Shown one piece after another: positions 19,955-29,872 of a stretch of DNA of 64,000 bases. This stretch comes from Microbacterium sp. Marseille-Q6965 (lineage in GTDB: Bacteria > Actinomycetota > Actinomycetes > Actinomycetales > Microbacteriaceae). Position numbers and translations under genes: made by a program. Numbering within the stretch: the stretch's first letter is position 1; every line of letters begins with the position of its first letter. The DNA is taken from NCBI RefSeq assembly GCF_946151065.1, contig NZ_CAMGZA010000005.1:1-64000 (forward strand), given 5' to 3'. The notes below the pieces were generated by a model. That model did no database searches. It saw only the letters and a list, made by a program, of their open reading frames with translations, and was not told where the DNA came from.

Positions 19955-20792
19955 GGCGCTCTCCGCTCGCCGCCGCCGGCTCGGCGACCTCGACGGTCGC
20001 ACCGACGCTGTCGAGCCGCCGCCCGCTGCGCCGATACCACTCGGCGCACAGGAGGACCATGAGCACGAGATCGACCGCGTCGCCGCCGTAGAACATGAGC
20101 AGGGCGCCATCGCGCGCCTGAGCGGCGGGGACGCCGGCGGGCGGGTTCACGAAGAGCAGCTTGGCGAGCACTCCGTGCGCGGCGAGCGACAGCACGAGAA
20201 CCGTCGCCCTCAGGGCCAGACCTGCGCGATGGGGGTTCGGATCCACCGACACCAGCGCCGTCGTGAACAGGTAACCGGCGATGAGGAAATGCGCGGTCAC
20301 GAGCAGGTGCAGGAAGGGATCCTGCATCATCATCCCGTGCAGGGGCGTGAGATGGATCACCCACAGGCCGCCCACGTTGAGCAGGGCCGCCACGACCGGG
20401 TGCGTCAGAAAGCGGGCGAGCGGGCTGCGGAGCAGCCGGCTCAGGCGGCGGGCGGGGACCGTGGCGAGCGTGCGCAGCGCCAGCGTCGCGGGCGCTCCGT
20501 ACACGAGCAGCAGCGGCGCGATCATGCCGACGAGCACGTGCACGCCGACGTGCGCGACGAACCCGCCGTGGGCAGCGGCGGCGAGGGGGCCCGCGAACCC
20601 GAGGGCTGCGGCCACCAGTCCGGCCATCCATATCGCTGTCCGCCACATCTGCCAGCCGCGTCCGGTGCGCTGCTCGCGGATCGCGGAGGCCAGGTACGCG
20701 ATCGCCGCGACGGCGAACGGGAGCAGCAGGAAGGCCTCGACGGGGATGCCGCCGTGCCCCGAGTGAACGTGAGCAGCGACCTCGACGGGCAC
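19947..20792 (-). CDS. ctaG: Cytochrome c oxidase assembly protein, CtaG/caa3 family
   Basis: This 281-residue protein has seven or so membrane helices. GPLAAAAHGGFVAHVGVHVLVGMIAPLLL and HPVVAALLNVGGLWVIHLTPL with FLHLLVTAHFLIAGYLF match the caa3-type CtaG family, with several conserved His that could bind copper. It probably helps insert copper into terminal oxidase; in some actinobacteria it is fused to a copper-resistance CopD domain, which is absent here. The GTG start has GGGGGGAG upstream. The DUF2243 gene follows with an overlap. Confidence 0.87.
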   Translation of the reverse strand: MPVEVAAHVHSGHGGIPVEAFLLLPFAVAAIAYLASAIREQRTGRGWQMWRTAIWMAGLVAAALGFAGPLAAAAHGGFVAHVGVHVLVGMIAPLLLVYGAPATLALRTLATVPARRLSRLLRSPLARFLTHPVVAALLNVGGLWVIHLTPLHGMMMQDPFLHLLVTAHFLIAGYLFTTALVSVDPNPHRAGLALRATVLVLSLAAHGVLAKLLFVNPPAGVPAAQARDGALLMFYGGDAVDLVLMVLLCAEWYRRSGRRLDSVGATVEVAEPAAASGERRG

Positions 20793-20913
20793 GTGGGCTC
20801 CCCCCTGACGATCCGGTCCGTTCCGTGAACCGTACGCGCCGAGGCGCTGGCGGCGTCAGAGGGTTGACGCGGGCGCCGGCGGCTGCGATGCGGGGCGCCG
20901 CGCCGGCGGCCGG

Positions 20914-23910
20914 TCAGCCGTAGAAGAGCGTCTCGAACGCGCGCCGGGCGCGCCGGGACGTGCGCATCCAGTCCTCCTCCACCTCCGTGGCCGAATGGGC
21001 CGGGTACTCGAGGATGCGGCCGATGCCGTCCAGGTCGCGACGGTCGCTCGGCAAGACGTCGCTCGTGCGTCCCGTGAGGAGCGTGTTCGCCGAGCGCAGC
21101 CGCGAGGCGAGGCGCCACGCCTCCCCCAGCCGCCGCGCGGGATCGACCGGCAGGAGGCCCGCGTCCACGGCGGCGACGAGGGCGTCGAGCGTCGAGGTCG
21201 TGCGCAGCGCCGGCACCTCGTGCGCGTGCTGTAGTTGCAGCACCTGGACGAGCCACTCCACGTCGCTCAGGCCACCAGGGCCGAGCTTGAGGTGACGGCG
21301 CGGGTCGGCGCCCTGCGGCAGGCGCTCGCTCTCGACCCTGGCCTTGATGCGGCGGATCTCTCGCACATCCTGCGGGTCCAGCTCCCGCGGGTAGCGCACC
21401 TCGTCGGCCATCTCGAGGAACGCGTCGATCAGCTTCGCCGACCCCGCGATCCCCCGCGCTCGCAGCAGGGCCTGAGCCTCCCACGAGAGCGACCACCGGC
21501 GGTAGTACTCGCGGTACGCGTCGAGCGAGCGCACGATCGGCCCGTTCCTGCCCTCCGGGCGCAGTCCCGCGTCGAGCTCGAGCGGCAGCCGGTGATCCTC
21601 CGATTGCCGGCGCAGCTCGGCGACGATCCGCTCGGCGTGGCGCTGCGCCCGCTGGGGGTCGACGCCCTCGGGCCGGTACACGTAGAGCACGTCGGCATCG
21701 GAGCCGAAGCCGATCTCGGCGCCACCGAAGCGCCCCATGCCGACCACGGCGAAATCGAGCGCGTCGTCCTCGGGGGGCACCACCTCGCGGCGGATCGCGC
21801 GCAGGGCGGCCTGGATCGTGACCTCGGTGATGGTGGTCAGCGCGGCCGAGAGCTCGGTGATCGTGACGGTGCCCAGGATCGACGCCATCGCCGCACGCAG
21901 CAGCTCGCGGCGCCGCAGCGCGCGCACCGCCCGCATGGCGTCGTGCATCGTGGCGTGGCGCGACTGGATCGCCCGCGCCTCCTCCGCCAGCAGCGAGCCG
22001 CCGCGCGGGCGCAGCTGCTCCTCGTCGTCGAGCCACGCCACCGATTCGGGGATCCACTCCATCAGCTCGCCCACATACCGCGAGCCGGAGAGCAGCTTGG
22101 CCAGGGCGTCGGCGGCGCCCGCCGAGTCGCGCAGCATGCGCAGGAACCACGGCGAACCGCCCAGCCGCTCGCTGATGCGGCGGAACGCGATCAGTCCGTA
22201 GTCCGGATCGACGCCCTCGGCGAAGCGGCGCAGCATGACGGGCATGAGGTGGCGCGTGATGGTGGCCTTGCGGCTGATGCCGCTCGTGAGCGCCTCGATG
22301 TGGCGCAGCGCGCCGCCCGGGTCGCGGAAGCCGATGGCGGCAAGCCGGTCGTGCGCCCGCTGCGGCGTCAGCTGGGCCTCATCGCTTGGCAGCGCCGCGA
22401 CGGCCGACAGCAGCGGGCGGTAGAAGATGCGCAGGTGGATGTCTCGCACCTCACGCTTGAGGCGCTCCCACGCGCGGCGCAGGTCCGACCCGGTGGGCGC
22501 CAGGCCGGTCGCCCGCGCGAGCACCCGAAGGCCGTCGTCGTCGCGCGGCACGAGGTGGGTTCGGCTCAGGCCCTGCAGCTGCAGCCGGTGCTCCATGAGA
22601 CGCAACCGCCGGTAGTGATCGTCGAAGGCGGCGGCGTCGGCACGGCCGATGTAGCCGCCGTCGGCCAGCGCCGCCAACGCCTCCAGCGTGCCGCGCTGGC
22701 GGACCGCGTCGTCTGTGCGTCCGTGCACGAGCTGCAGCAGCTGCACGGCGAACTCGATGTCGCGCAGGCCTCCCGGCCCGAGCTTGAGCTGATAGGGCAC
22801 GTCCTCCGCGGGGATGTGCTCGGTGACCCGCTCGCGCATGCGCTGCACGCCGTCGACGAAGTTCTCGCGCGCCGCGCTCTCCCACACCGCCGGTCGCACC
22901 GCCGCGATGTAGTCGTCGCCCAGCGCCGCGTCGCCCGCGAGCGGCCGGGCCTTCAGCAGGGCCTGGAACTCCCAGCTCTGCGCCCACCGCGCGTAGTACG
23001 CCACGTGCGATTCCAGCGTGCGCACGAGCGCGCCCTTCTTGCCCTCGGGCCGCAGGTTCGCGTCCACCTCCCACAGCGGCGGTTCGGCCTCGAAGCCCGA
23101 GATCCCGCGCATCGTCTGCACCGCGAGGCGGGTCGCGATGTCGATCGCCCGGCTCTCGGCCAGGTCGGATCCCTCACGCGCTCCGGCGACGAAGATGACG
23201 TCGACGTCGCTGACGTAGTTCAGCTCGCGGGCGCCCGCCTTGCCCATGCCGATGATCGCGAGCCGGGTGTCCGCCACCTCCTCGCGGGGAAAGAGACCGG
23301 CGCCCCCCGTGCCGGTCGCGACGCGTGTGCGTGCGACGGCGAGCGACGCCTCCAGCGCCGCCCCGGCCAGATCCGAGAGCGCGGCCGCGACGTCGGGCAG
23401 GACGTCGACGGGCTGCGACGAGAGCAGGTCGAAGGCGGCCACGCGGGCCAGCTGCGAGCGATACGCCGCCCGCAGGGCCGCCCAGGCCGACTCGTCGCAC
23501 GTCTGCGCGAAGCCGCCGGACGCACCGACCGCGTCGAGCACCTCGCGACGCATCTCCTCGGCGCTCGGCAACCGGCTCCCCGCGGTGTGCAGCGCCGCCA
23601 GGTGTTCGGGTCGCCGCAGGTAGAACTCGCCGAATCCGCGCGACGCTCCGAGCAGCCGCCAGGCCGTGCCGCGGGCGCGTTCGTCCCGCAGCACGTCGGT
23701 GACGGCGTCGGCGCGTCGCCGCGCGATGAGGACGAGCCCCGTGAGCGCCTCGTCCGGATCGGCGGCGCCCTCGGCGCCTCCCAGCAGCACCACGCGCTCC
23801 AGGCCGGTGGCCTCGGCGAGCTCGGCGATCCGGTCCTCGGCCTCGTCGATGCGCGCGAAGCCGAGGCGCACCAGCCCGGTGCGGGTGGCCGCCCGGCTGA
23901 CCGAACTCAT
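20914..23910 (-). CDS. glnE: Bifunctional glutamine synthetase adenylyltransferase/deadenylase (GlnE)
   Basis: This 998-residue protein has two nucleotidyltransferase domains in tandem. The N-terminal one (about residue 230) shows GMGKAGARELNYVSDVDVIFV, and the C-terminal one (about residue 737) shows GMGRFGGAEIGFGSDADVLYVY, each with the G-x-DxD catalytic pattern. Each is followed by a GlnD-like helical domain containing LKLGPGGLRDIEFAVQLLQ or LKLGPGGLSDVEWLVQVLQ. It adds or removes AMP on the conserved Tyr of glutamine synthetase. glnA2 lies 34 bases upstream on the same strand, and glnA1 is nearby. Confidence 0.96.
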   Translation of the reverse strand: MSSVSRAATRTGLVRLGFARIDEAEDRIAELAEATGLERVVLLGGAEGAADPDEALTGLVLIARRRADAVTDVLRDERARGTAWRLLGASRGFGEFYLRRPEHLAALHTAGSRLPSAEEMRREVLDAVGASGGFAQTCDESAWAALRAAYRSQLARVAAFDLLSSQPVDVLPDVAAALSDLAGAALEASLAVARTRVATGTGGAGLFPREEVADTRLAIIGMGKAGARELNYVSDVDVIFVAGAREGSDLAESRAIDIATRLAVQTMRGISGFEAEPPLWEVDANLRPEGKKGALVRTLESHVAYYARWAQSWEFQALLKARPLAGDAALGDDYIAAVRPAVWESAARENFVDGVQRMRERVTEHIPAEDVPYQLKLGPGGLRDIEFAVQLLQLVHGRTDDAVRQRGTLEALAALADGGYIGRADAAAFDDHYRRLRLMEHRLQLQGLSRTHLVPRDDDGLRVLARATGLAPTGSDLRRAWERLKREVRDIHLRIFYRPLLSAVAALPSDEAQLTPQRAHDRLAAIGFRDPGGALRHIEALTSGISRKATITRHLMPVMLRRFAEGVDPDYGLIAFRRISERLGGSPWFLRMLRDSAGAADALAKLLSGSRYVGELMEWIPESVAWLDDEEQLRPRGGSLLAEEARAIQSRHATMHDAMRAVRALRRRELLRAAMASILGTVTITELSAALTTITEVTIQAALRAIRREVVPPEDDALDFAVVGMGRFGGAEIGFGSDADVLYVYRPEGVDPQRAQRHAERIVAELRRQSEDHRLPLELDAGLRPEGRNGPIVRSLDAYREYYRRWSLSWEAQALLRARGIAGSAKLIDAFLEMADEVRYPRELDPQDVREIRRIKARVESERLPQGADPRRHLKLGPGGLSDVEWLVQVLQLQHAHEVPALRTTSTLDALVAAVDAGLLPVDPARRLGEAWRLASRLRSANTLLTGRTSDVLPSDRRDLDGIGRILEYPAHSATEVEEDWMRTSRRARRAFETLFYG

Positions 23911-23944
23911 GCGCGCGTTCCGGTGATCCTCAGCGACGCGTCGG

Positions 23945-25282
23945 TCAGACGATGTCGAGGTGGTGACGCAGCTCGAAGGGCGTGATCTGCGAACGGTACT
24001 GCTCGAACTCGCGCCGCTTGTTCGCCAGCACGTAGCTGAACACCTGCTCGCCCAGGGTCTCGGCGACGAGCTCGCTGTCCTCCATCGCCGCGACGGCCTC
24101 GTCGAGGGTCTGCGGCAGCGCCCGGTAGCCCAGCGCGCGTCGCTCGGCGTCGCTGAGCGCCCACACGTTCTCCGCCGCCTCGGCGGGCAGCTCGTACTCG
24201 TCCTCGATGCCCTTCAGGCCCGCCGCGAGCATCAGCGCGTACGCGAGGTAGGGGTTGGCGGCGGAATCGATACCGCGGTGCTCCACGCGCGCCGAGCTGC
24301 TCTTGCCCGGCTTGTAGCGCGGCACGCGCACGAGCGCCGAGCGGTTGTTGTGACCCCACGTCACGTAGCTGGGCGCCTCGTCGCCGCCCCACAGGCGCTT
24401 GTAGGAGTTCACGAACTGGTTCGTCACCGCCGAGATCTCGCGCGCGTGCGCGAGCAGGCCCGCGACGAACTGGCGGCCGACCTTCGACAGCTGGTATTCC
24501 GCGCCCTCCTCGTAGAACGCGTTGACGTCGCCCTCGAACAGCGACATGTGCGTGTGCATGCCCGATCCGGGGTGCTCGGCGAACGGCTTCGGCATGAACG
24601 TGGCGTGCACGCCCTGCTCGATCGCGACCTCCTTCACGACCGTGCGGAAGGTCATGATGTTGTCGGCCATCGCGAGCGCGTCGGCGTAGCGCAGGTCGAT
24701 CTCGTTCTGCCCCGGCCCGCCCTCGTGGTGGCTGTACTCGACCGAGATGCCGAGGTCCTCGAGCATGCGCACCGAGCTGCGGCGGAAGTCGTGCGCCGTG
24801 CCGCCCGGCACGTTGTCGAAGTAGCCGGCGTGGTCCACCGGCTCGGGCCCGTCGGTGCCGAAGGTGCGCGTCTTCAGCAGGTAGAACTCGATCTCGGGGT
24901 GGGTGTAGAAGCTGAACCCCGCCTCGGCGGCCTTCGCGAGCGTGCGCTTGAGAACGTTGCGCGGATCGGCGACGGCCGGCTGCCCGTCCGGCATCGTCAG
25001 GTCGCAGAACATGGCGGCGGTGGGGTCGACCGTGCCGCGCCACGGCAGGATCTGGAAGGTCGAGGCGTCGGGATACGCCAGCAGATCCGACTCGTGCGAG
25101 CGCGTCAGGCCCTCGATCACCGAGCCGTCGAAGCCGATTCCCTCGGTGAAGGCCCCCTCCACCTCGGCGGGGGCGATCGCGAGCGACTTGAGCGTGCCGA
25201 TGACGTCGGTGAACCACAGTCGCACGAACTTGACGCCGCGCTCCTCGATCGTGCGCAGGACGAAGTCCATCTGCTTGTCCAT
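23945..25282 (-). CDS. glnA2: Glutamine synthetase (GlnA2)
   Basis: This 445-residue glutamine synthetase paralogue shows WFTDVIGTLKS, GIGFDGSVIEG, THPEIEFYLL, KPFAEHPGSGMHTHMSLF (ATP and Glu binding) and NRSALVRVP. It is shorter than GlnA1. An EYELPAEA segment sits where the adenylylation Tyr occurs. In mycobacteria the orthologue lies beside glnE, as here, and is not essential; its substrate may be ammonia or another amine. The ATG has GAGAGGAT upstream, and the TAGGCT (25318-25323, minus strand) is 35 bases away, so this mRNA has a leader. Confidence 0.93.
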   Translation of the reverse strand: MDKQMDFVLRTIEERGVKFVRLWFTDVIGTLKSLAIAPAEVEGAFTEGIGFDGSVIEGLTRSHESDLLAYPDASTFQILPWRGTVDPTAAMFCDLTMPDGQPAVADPRNVLKRTLAKAAEAGFSFYTHPEIEFYLLKTRTFGTDGPEPVDHAGYFDNVPGGTAHDFRRSSVRMLEDLGISVEYSHHEGGPGQNEIDLRYADALAMADNIMTFRTVVKEVAIEQGVHATFMPKPFAEHPGSGMHTHMSLFEGDVNAFYEEGAEYQLSKVGRQFVAGLLAHAREISAVTNQFVNSYKRLWGGDEAPSYVTWGHNNRSALVRVPRYKPGKSSSARVEHRGIDSAANPYLAYALMLAAGLKGIEDEYELPAEAAENVWALSDAERRALGYRALPQTLDEAVAAMEDSELVAETLGEQVFSYVLANKRREFEQYRSQITPFELRHHLDIV

Positions 25283-25340
25283 CGAATCCTCTCCGAAGGG
25301 GTGACGCCGGAGCTTTCAGCCTAGTGGGCGCGCGCGGAAA

Positions 25341-25556
25341 TCACGGTGCGCCGGAGCCCGCGTCCCAGTCGTCCTCGCGGGCCTCCTCCTCCGCCCACGC
25401 GCGGGAGCGCTCGGCGAGGATCTCGTAGGCCCGGGAGGCCTCCTCCGGTGTCGCGAACGGACCGATGCGGTCCGGCGCCGGCGACACCAGGCCCCGCTCC
25501 ACCTCGCCCGTCTTCGCGTTGTACCAGTACTGCGCGTCCTGATCCTGATCGGCCAT
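25341..25556 (-). CDS. SPOR-domain-like small protein
   Basis: This 71-residue acidic protein reads QYWYNAKTGEVERG, then GPFATPEEASRAYEILAERSRAW. This resembles the short SPOR-like proteins common in actinobacteria; no signal peptide or membrane segment is present, so it is probably cytosolic. The function is unknown. The ATG has a good GAGGGGAG upstream and a TAGGCT (25583-25588, minus strand) about 26 bases away. Confidence 0.75.
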   Translation of the reverse strand: MADQDQDAQYWYNAKTGEVERGLVSPAPDRIGPFATPEEASRAYEILAERSRAWAEEEAREDDWDAGSGAP

Positions 25557-25615
25557 GTCGGCTCCCCTCGTCCGGTGGCCCCAGCCTACGACCCGAGGCG
25601 GCGAGAACCGGGCGG

Positions 25616-25798
25616 TCAGTCGCTGGGGACGACGACCCACAGGGCGATGTAGACGGGGATCGTCCATCCGAAGAAGAGCACCCCGACGACCGCGAGCACC
25701 CGCACGAGGGTCGAGGGCAGCCCGAACCGGCGGGCGAGCAGACCGCACACCCCGGCGACGACTCGGTCCTGGCGGGGCCGCACGACGATCATCGACAT
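25616..25798 (-). CDS. PspC domain small membrane protein (60 aa)
   Basis: The protein reads VVAGVCGLLARRFGLPSTLVR followed by one hydrophobic helix (VLAVVGVLFFGWTIPVYIALWVV). This is the PspC domain, found in phage-shock and stress-related envelope proteins. TACGCT (25805-25810, minus strand) ends six bases before the ATG, suggesting a leaderless mRNA. No pspA is seen nearby. Confidence 0.85.
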   Translation of the reverse strand: MSMIVVRPRQDRVVAGVCGLLARRFGLPSTLVRVLAVVGVLFFGWTIPVYIALWVVVPSD

Positions 25799-25829
25799 GG
25801 CGCCAGCGTAGCGGCCTGGGAGCGCCGCG

Positions 25830-27431
25830 TCACGGGTGAGCGGCGTCGACGTGCGCGCTCGATGCGCGCCGCGAGATGTCGCCGCGACGGGCGCGCCACC
25901 GAACCACGCCCAGCGCGAGGAGCGCGAGCAACGCGCCGAGGGTGAGCACGCCGGTGACCCACGGGCCGAGCACAACGCCGGCGGTGAGGCCCTCGCGCAG
26001 CTCGACGTCGGCGACGATGACGCCGGCCTCGTCCACCCACACCTGAGCGAGCGTCGTCCCGTCGGGCGCGATCAGCTGACTCGTGCCGACGGTCGAGAGA
26101 TTGACGACGCTGCGCCCCGTCTCGATGGCGCGCATGCGCGCGAAGGCGAGCTGCTGCAGATTCTCGTCGCTGCCGCGGAAGTCGGCGTTGTTCGTCTGGA
26201 ACATGAACACCTGCGCGCCATCGCCGATCCCCTCGCGGATGAAGGAATCGTCGATCACGTCGAAGCAGATCGCCAGGCCGGCGAGCGCGCCGCCCAGATC
26301 CATCACGGGCGAATCCGTGCCCGGTGTGTACTCGCGCCCGATCATGTGGATGAGCGACGGCACGATGGCGGCGTAGAACGCCCGATCGGGCACGTACTCC
26401 CCGAACGGCACGGGATTGCGCTTGGAATGGGTCTGCTCGGGCCCGGCCGCGGTCCAGAGCATCGACATGTTGTAGACGCTCTCGCCCTCGGCGCTCGCGG
26501 CGTTCATGAGCAGCGGCGCGTCGTAGTCCTCGGCGACGTCCTCGAGGATGCGGGCGACCGACGACTCGGCGCGCGGATCGGCGTCGACGCCGCCCTCGGG
26601 CCACACGATGACGTCGACGTCCTCGCCCGCGAGCTCACGGGTTGCGGCCAGCTGCGCTCGCAGCACGTCGAGGTACGCGCGGTCGTCCATGTACGCGGCG
26701 GGGCCGTTGCCCTGCACGGCGCCGACGCGGAGCGTGCCCGCGGGAGTGGTGGGGAACTGCGGCACGAGGGCAAGCAGCGCGAGCACGGCGGCAGCCGGCA
26801 GCACCGTGCCCGCGATCCGGGCTCGCGTACGACGCTCCGCCCCTGCGCGCGCCGCGCTGCGGAAGATCTCGATGACCATGGCAGACAAGAGCACGACGAG
26901 GAACGTCAGCCCGGTGACCCCGATCCACGACGACAGCTGCGCGAGCGGGGAGCTGGCGAGACTCATCCCGATGCGGCCCCACGCGAAGCCGCCGTAAGGC
27001 CACGAGCCCATCACCACCTCGCGGGCGGTCCACAGACCGGCGACGAGTGCCGGCACGGCGATCAGGCGCGCCCAGCCGCCCCATCCGTCGGTCCACCGGT
27101 AGGCGAGCGCAATGAGGATCGCGCCGAGCGCCATGAAGAGGCTCTCCACGCCGGCCAGCGCCACCCACGGCACCCACGCCAGCTCGTTGTCGCCCAGGAA
27201 TCCCGCCGCCCAGTCGATGTGGGGGAAGTAGAAGGCGGCCGCGAAGGCCAGCCCGACGAGGAACGCCGCCCCGGCCCGGCGCGCGACGAGCGTGACGAGC
27301 GACACCCCGACGGCGATGAAGGCGAGCGGCCAGATGCCGGCGCTCGGGAAGCTCGCGTCGAGCGCGAAACCGCCGGCGGCCGCGAGCGGGACGGCGGCCC
27401 ACAGCGGCAGTGACGAACGGCGGGCGGGCAT
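25830..27431 (-). CDS. lnt: Apolipoprotein N-acyltransferase (Lnt)
   Basis: This 533-residue membrane enzyme adds the third acyl chain to lipoproteins. About six N-terminal helices (residues 8-200) precede a nitrilase-like periplasmic-side domain whose catalytic triad is visible as VWPEGG (Glu), HSKRNPVPFGEYVPDR (Lys) and LAICFDVIDDS (Cys), with a final helix near residue 500. The 'third acyl' step is known in high-G+C actinobacteria. TAGGCT (27439-27444, minus strand) ends seven bases before the ATG. A lipoprotein substrate candidate, the FKBP protein, is encoded at 33057-34031. Confidence 0.92.
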   Translation of the reverse strand: MPARRSSLPLWAAVPLAAAGGFALDASFPSAGIWPLAFIAVGVSLVTLVARRAGAAFLVGLAFAAAFYFPHIDWAAGFLGDNELAWVPWVALAGVESLFMALGAILIALAYRWTDGWGGWARLIAVPALVAGLWTAREVVMGSWPYGGFAWGRIGMSLASSPLAQLSSWIGVTGLTFLVVLLSAMVIEIFRSAARAGAERRTRARIAGTVLPAAAVLALLALVPQFPTTPAGTLRVGAVQGNGPAAYMDDRAYLDVLRAQLAATRELAGEDVDVIVWPEGGVDADPRAESSVARILEDVAEDYDAPLLMNAASAEGESVYNMSMLWTAAGPEQTHSKRNPVPFGEYVPDRAFYAAIVPSLIHMIGREYTPGTDSPVMDLGGALAGLAICFDVIDDSFIREGIGDGAQVFMFQTNNADFRGSDENLQQLAFARMRAIETGRSVVNLSTVGTSQLIAPDGTTLAQVWVDEAGVIVADVELREGLTAGVVLGPWVTGVLTLGALLALLALGVVRWRARRGDISRRASSAHVDAAHP

Positions 27432-27479
27432 GGGCAGAAGCCTATTCCGCCCCGCCTGGTGGCCGGCTGCGTCGCGGCC

Positions 27480-29870
27480 TCACACCGCCGAGTAGGCGAC
27501 GATGCCGTGGCGCACCTGGTCGAGCGCGCGGCGGGCGGTGCGGGCGAGGTCGCCATCTGCCGTGACGGAGAGCTGGTCGAGCAGGTCGATGGTCTGCTTG
27601 GCCCAGCGCACGAAGTCGCCGGCCGCCATGTCGGCCTCCCCCAGGACCCGATCGAGCATCTGCCCGCGCGCCCACAGGTGCATGGCCAGCGCCAGCCCGG
27701 TGGCGACCTCCTGGGTGCCCGGCAGGCGATGGTCCTGCTCCAGGTCGTCGAGCCGTGCCCACAGCTCCTGCGTGCGGCTGAGGGCCTCGCGGAAGGGACC
27801 GTGCGGAAGCGCATGCCCGCCGTACTCCTCGCGGCCCCGCGGCTCGTAGACGAGGCAGCACGCCAGCGCCGCCAGCGAGGGCGCGTCGAGCCCCTCCCAG
27901 ATGCCGGCGCGCAGGGACTCGGCCACGAGCAGGTCGCGGTCGCCGTAGATCCTCCTCATGCGGGCGCCGGCCTCGGTGAGGGTCGCCTCGTTCCCGTCGA
28001 GCTCGACGTAGTCCAGCTCGACGAGCACGTCGATGATGCGGTCGAACCGGCGCGCGACCGTGCCCGTGCGCGACGCGATCTGGCGGCGGATCCTGTCGGT
28101 GTCGCGCGCGAGCTTCTGGTATCGCTCCCCCCAGCGCGCGTGTCGCTCGCGATCCGGGCACTTGTGGCAGGGGTGCCGTGTCATGCGTTTGCGGAGGGCA
28201 TTGATCTCCCGCGTGCGCTGCTCGCGCACGGCCCTGCTCGCGTCGGCGTCGCGCCGCTGCGCCTTCTCGAGGTCGCTCAGCTCGCGGCGCATCGCCGAGT
28301 ACTCGAGGAAGTCGCCGCGGTCGCACGCCATCGCCTGCGCGTAGCCCTCGAGCGAGGCCTCGGCGTCCTTCACCTGCTGCGCGAGCCCGACCACCGAGCG
28401 ATCGGCCTGGAACTGCGCGAACGACGACTCCAGGATCGCTCGGGCCCGGCGCCGTCCGAACTGGTCGATGAGGTTCACCGCCATGTTGTAGGTCGGCCGG
28501 AACGACGAGTTGAGGGGGTAGGTGCGTCGAGAGGCGAGGGAGGCGACCGCCTGGGGATCGAGCTGATCGGTCCACTGCACGACCGCGTGCCCCTCGACAT
28601 CGATGCCGCGACGACCGGCCCGCCCCGTGAGCTGCGTGTACTCCCCCGGTGTGATGGGCACGCGCGACTCACCGTTGAACTTCTCGAGCTTCTCGAGCAC
28701 GACGGTGCGGGCGGGCATGTTGATGCCGAGCGCGAGCGTCTCGGTCGCGAACACCGCCTTGAGGAGCTTGCGCTGGAACAGCTCCTCGACGACCTCCTTG
28801 AACGCCGGCAGCAGACCCGCGTGGTGCGCGGCGACGCCGCGCTCCAGGCTGTCGCGCCACTCCCACCAGCCGAGCACGCCGAGGTCCTCCTCGGCGAGCG
28901 TGCCGGTGCGCTGGTCCACGATCCTGCGGATCTCCGCGCGCTCGTCCGCCGTCGTCAGCCGCAACCCGCTGCGGCGCACCTGCTGCACGGCGCCGTCGCA
29001 TCCGGCTCGGCTGAAGATGAAGAAGATCGCCGGCAGCAGGTTGGACCGCTCGAGAAGCCGGATCACGTCGGGGCGGTCGATGCGCGCCATGCGGGGAGCG
29101 GGGCGGCCCCCGCCGCGTCCTCCCCCACGGCGGCCGCCACGGCGCCGCCCGTCGAAGGTCCGGTCGTACGCGACGGATCCGGACCCGCCCAGACGCAGCA
29201 GCTCGCGGTTCACGCGGTTCGACGCCGCGCCGGCGCGCTCATCGAACAGCGGCAGCAGATCGCCGCGCGCGAGCACGTGCTGCTCGAGGGGCACCGGCCG
29301 GGTCTCCGAGACGATCACCTCGGTGTCGCCGCGCACGGTTCCGAGCCAGTCCCCGAACTCCTCCGCGTTCGAGACGGTGGCCGACAGAGACACCAGTCGC
29401 ACGCTCTCGGGGAGGTGGATGATGACCTCCTCCCACACGGCACCGCGGAACCGGTCGGCGAGATAGTGCACCTCGTCCATCACGACGTAGCGCAGACCCG
29501 TGAGCGACGACGAGCCGGCGTAGATCATGTTCCGCAGCACCTCGGTCGTCATCACGACCACGCGCGCGTCGCCGTTGATGTTGACGTCGCCGGTGAGCAG
29601 GCCGACCTCGTCCTCGCCGTAGGTGTCCTGCAGCTCGCGGAACTTCTGATTCGACAGCGCCTTGATCGGCGTCGTGTAGAACGCCTTGTCCCCCGGCGTC
29701 TGCATCGCCAGGTGCACGGCGAACTCGCCGACGATCGTCTTGCCGGCCCCGGTCGGGGCGGCCACGAGCACGCTGCGGCCCTCTTCGAGCGCCTCGCATC
29801 CCGCGATCTGGAACGGGTCGAGCTCGAAGCGCTGAGCCGCCGCGAAGGCGGTCGTGACCGGATGCTTCAT
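27480..29870 (-). CDS. helY: Ski2/Mtr4-like DEAD-box RNA helicase (HelY)
   Basis: This 796-residue superfamily 2 helicase shows AAPTGAGKT (Walker A), TPIKALSNQKF (Ia), MDEVHY (DEVH box), SLSATVSN (III), AAHHAGLLP, FATETLALGINMPA and QLTGRAGRRG (VI). A basic GRRRGGRRGGGRGGG insert lies near residue 235. The C-terminal half, about residues 470-796, is helical and matches the DSHCT-type region of Ski2-like helicases. It probably remodels RNA for decay or ribosome work. The start is two bases after the tatC stop, so it belongs to the tatA-tatC unit. Confidence 0.92.
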   Translation of the reverse strand: MKHPVTTAFAAAQRFELDPFQIAGCEALEEGRSVLVAAPTGAGKTIVGEFAVHLAMQTPGDKAFYTTPIKALSNQKFRELQDTYGEDEVGLLTGDVNINGDARVVVMTTEVLRNMIYAGSSSLTGLRYVVMDEVHYLADRFRGAVWEEVIIHLPESVRLVSLSATVSNAEEFGDWLGTVRGDTEVIVSETRPVPLEQHVLARGDLLPLFDERAGAASNRVNRELLRLGGSGSVAYDRTFDGRRRGGRRGGGRGGGRPAPRMARIDRPDVIRLLERSNLLPAIFFIFSRAGCDGAVQQVRRSGLRLTTADERAEIRRIVDQRTGTLAEEDLGVLGWWEWRDSLERGVAAHHAGLLPAFKEVVEELFQRKLLKAVFATETLALGINMPARTVVLEKLEKFNGESRVPITPGEYTQLTGRAGRRGIDVEGHAVVQWTDQLDPQAVASLASRRTYPLNSSFRPTYNMAVNLIDQFGRRRARAILESSFAQFQADRSVVGLAQQVKDAEASLEGYAQAMACDRGDFLEYSAMRRELSDLEKAQRRDADASRAVREQRTREINALRKRMTRHPCHKCPDRERHARWGERYQKLARDTDRIRRQIASRTGTVARRFDRIIDVLVELDYVELDGNEATLTEAGARMRRIYGDRDLLVAESLRAGIWEGLDAPSLAALACCLVYEPRGREEYGGHALPHGPFREALSRTQELWARLDDLEQDHRLPGTQEVATGLALAMHLWARGQMLDRVLGEADMAAGDFVRWAKQTIDLLDQLSVTADGDLARTARRALDQVRHGIVAYSAV

Positions 29871-29872
29871 GG

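Noticed and set aside
21235..23985. Very long plus-strand open frame opposite glnE (over 900 codons)
   Set aside because: It is a shadow of glnE produced by high G+C codon bias; its translation is Arg/Val/Asp-rich low-complexity sequence without family motifs.
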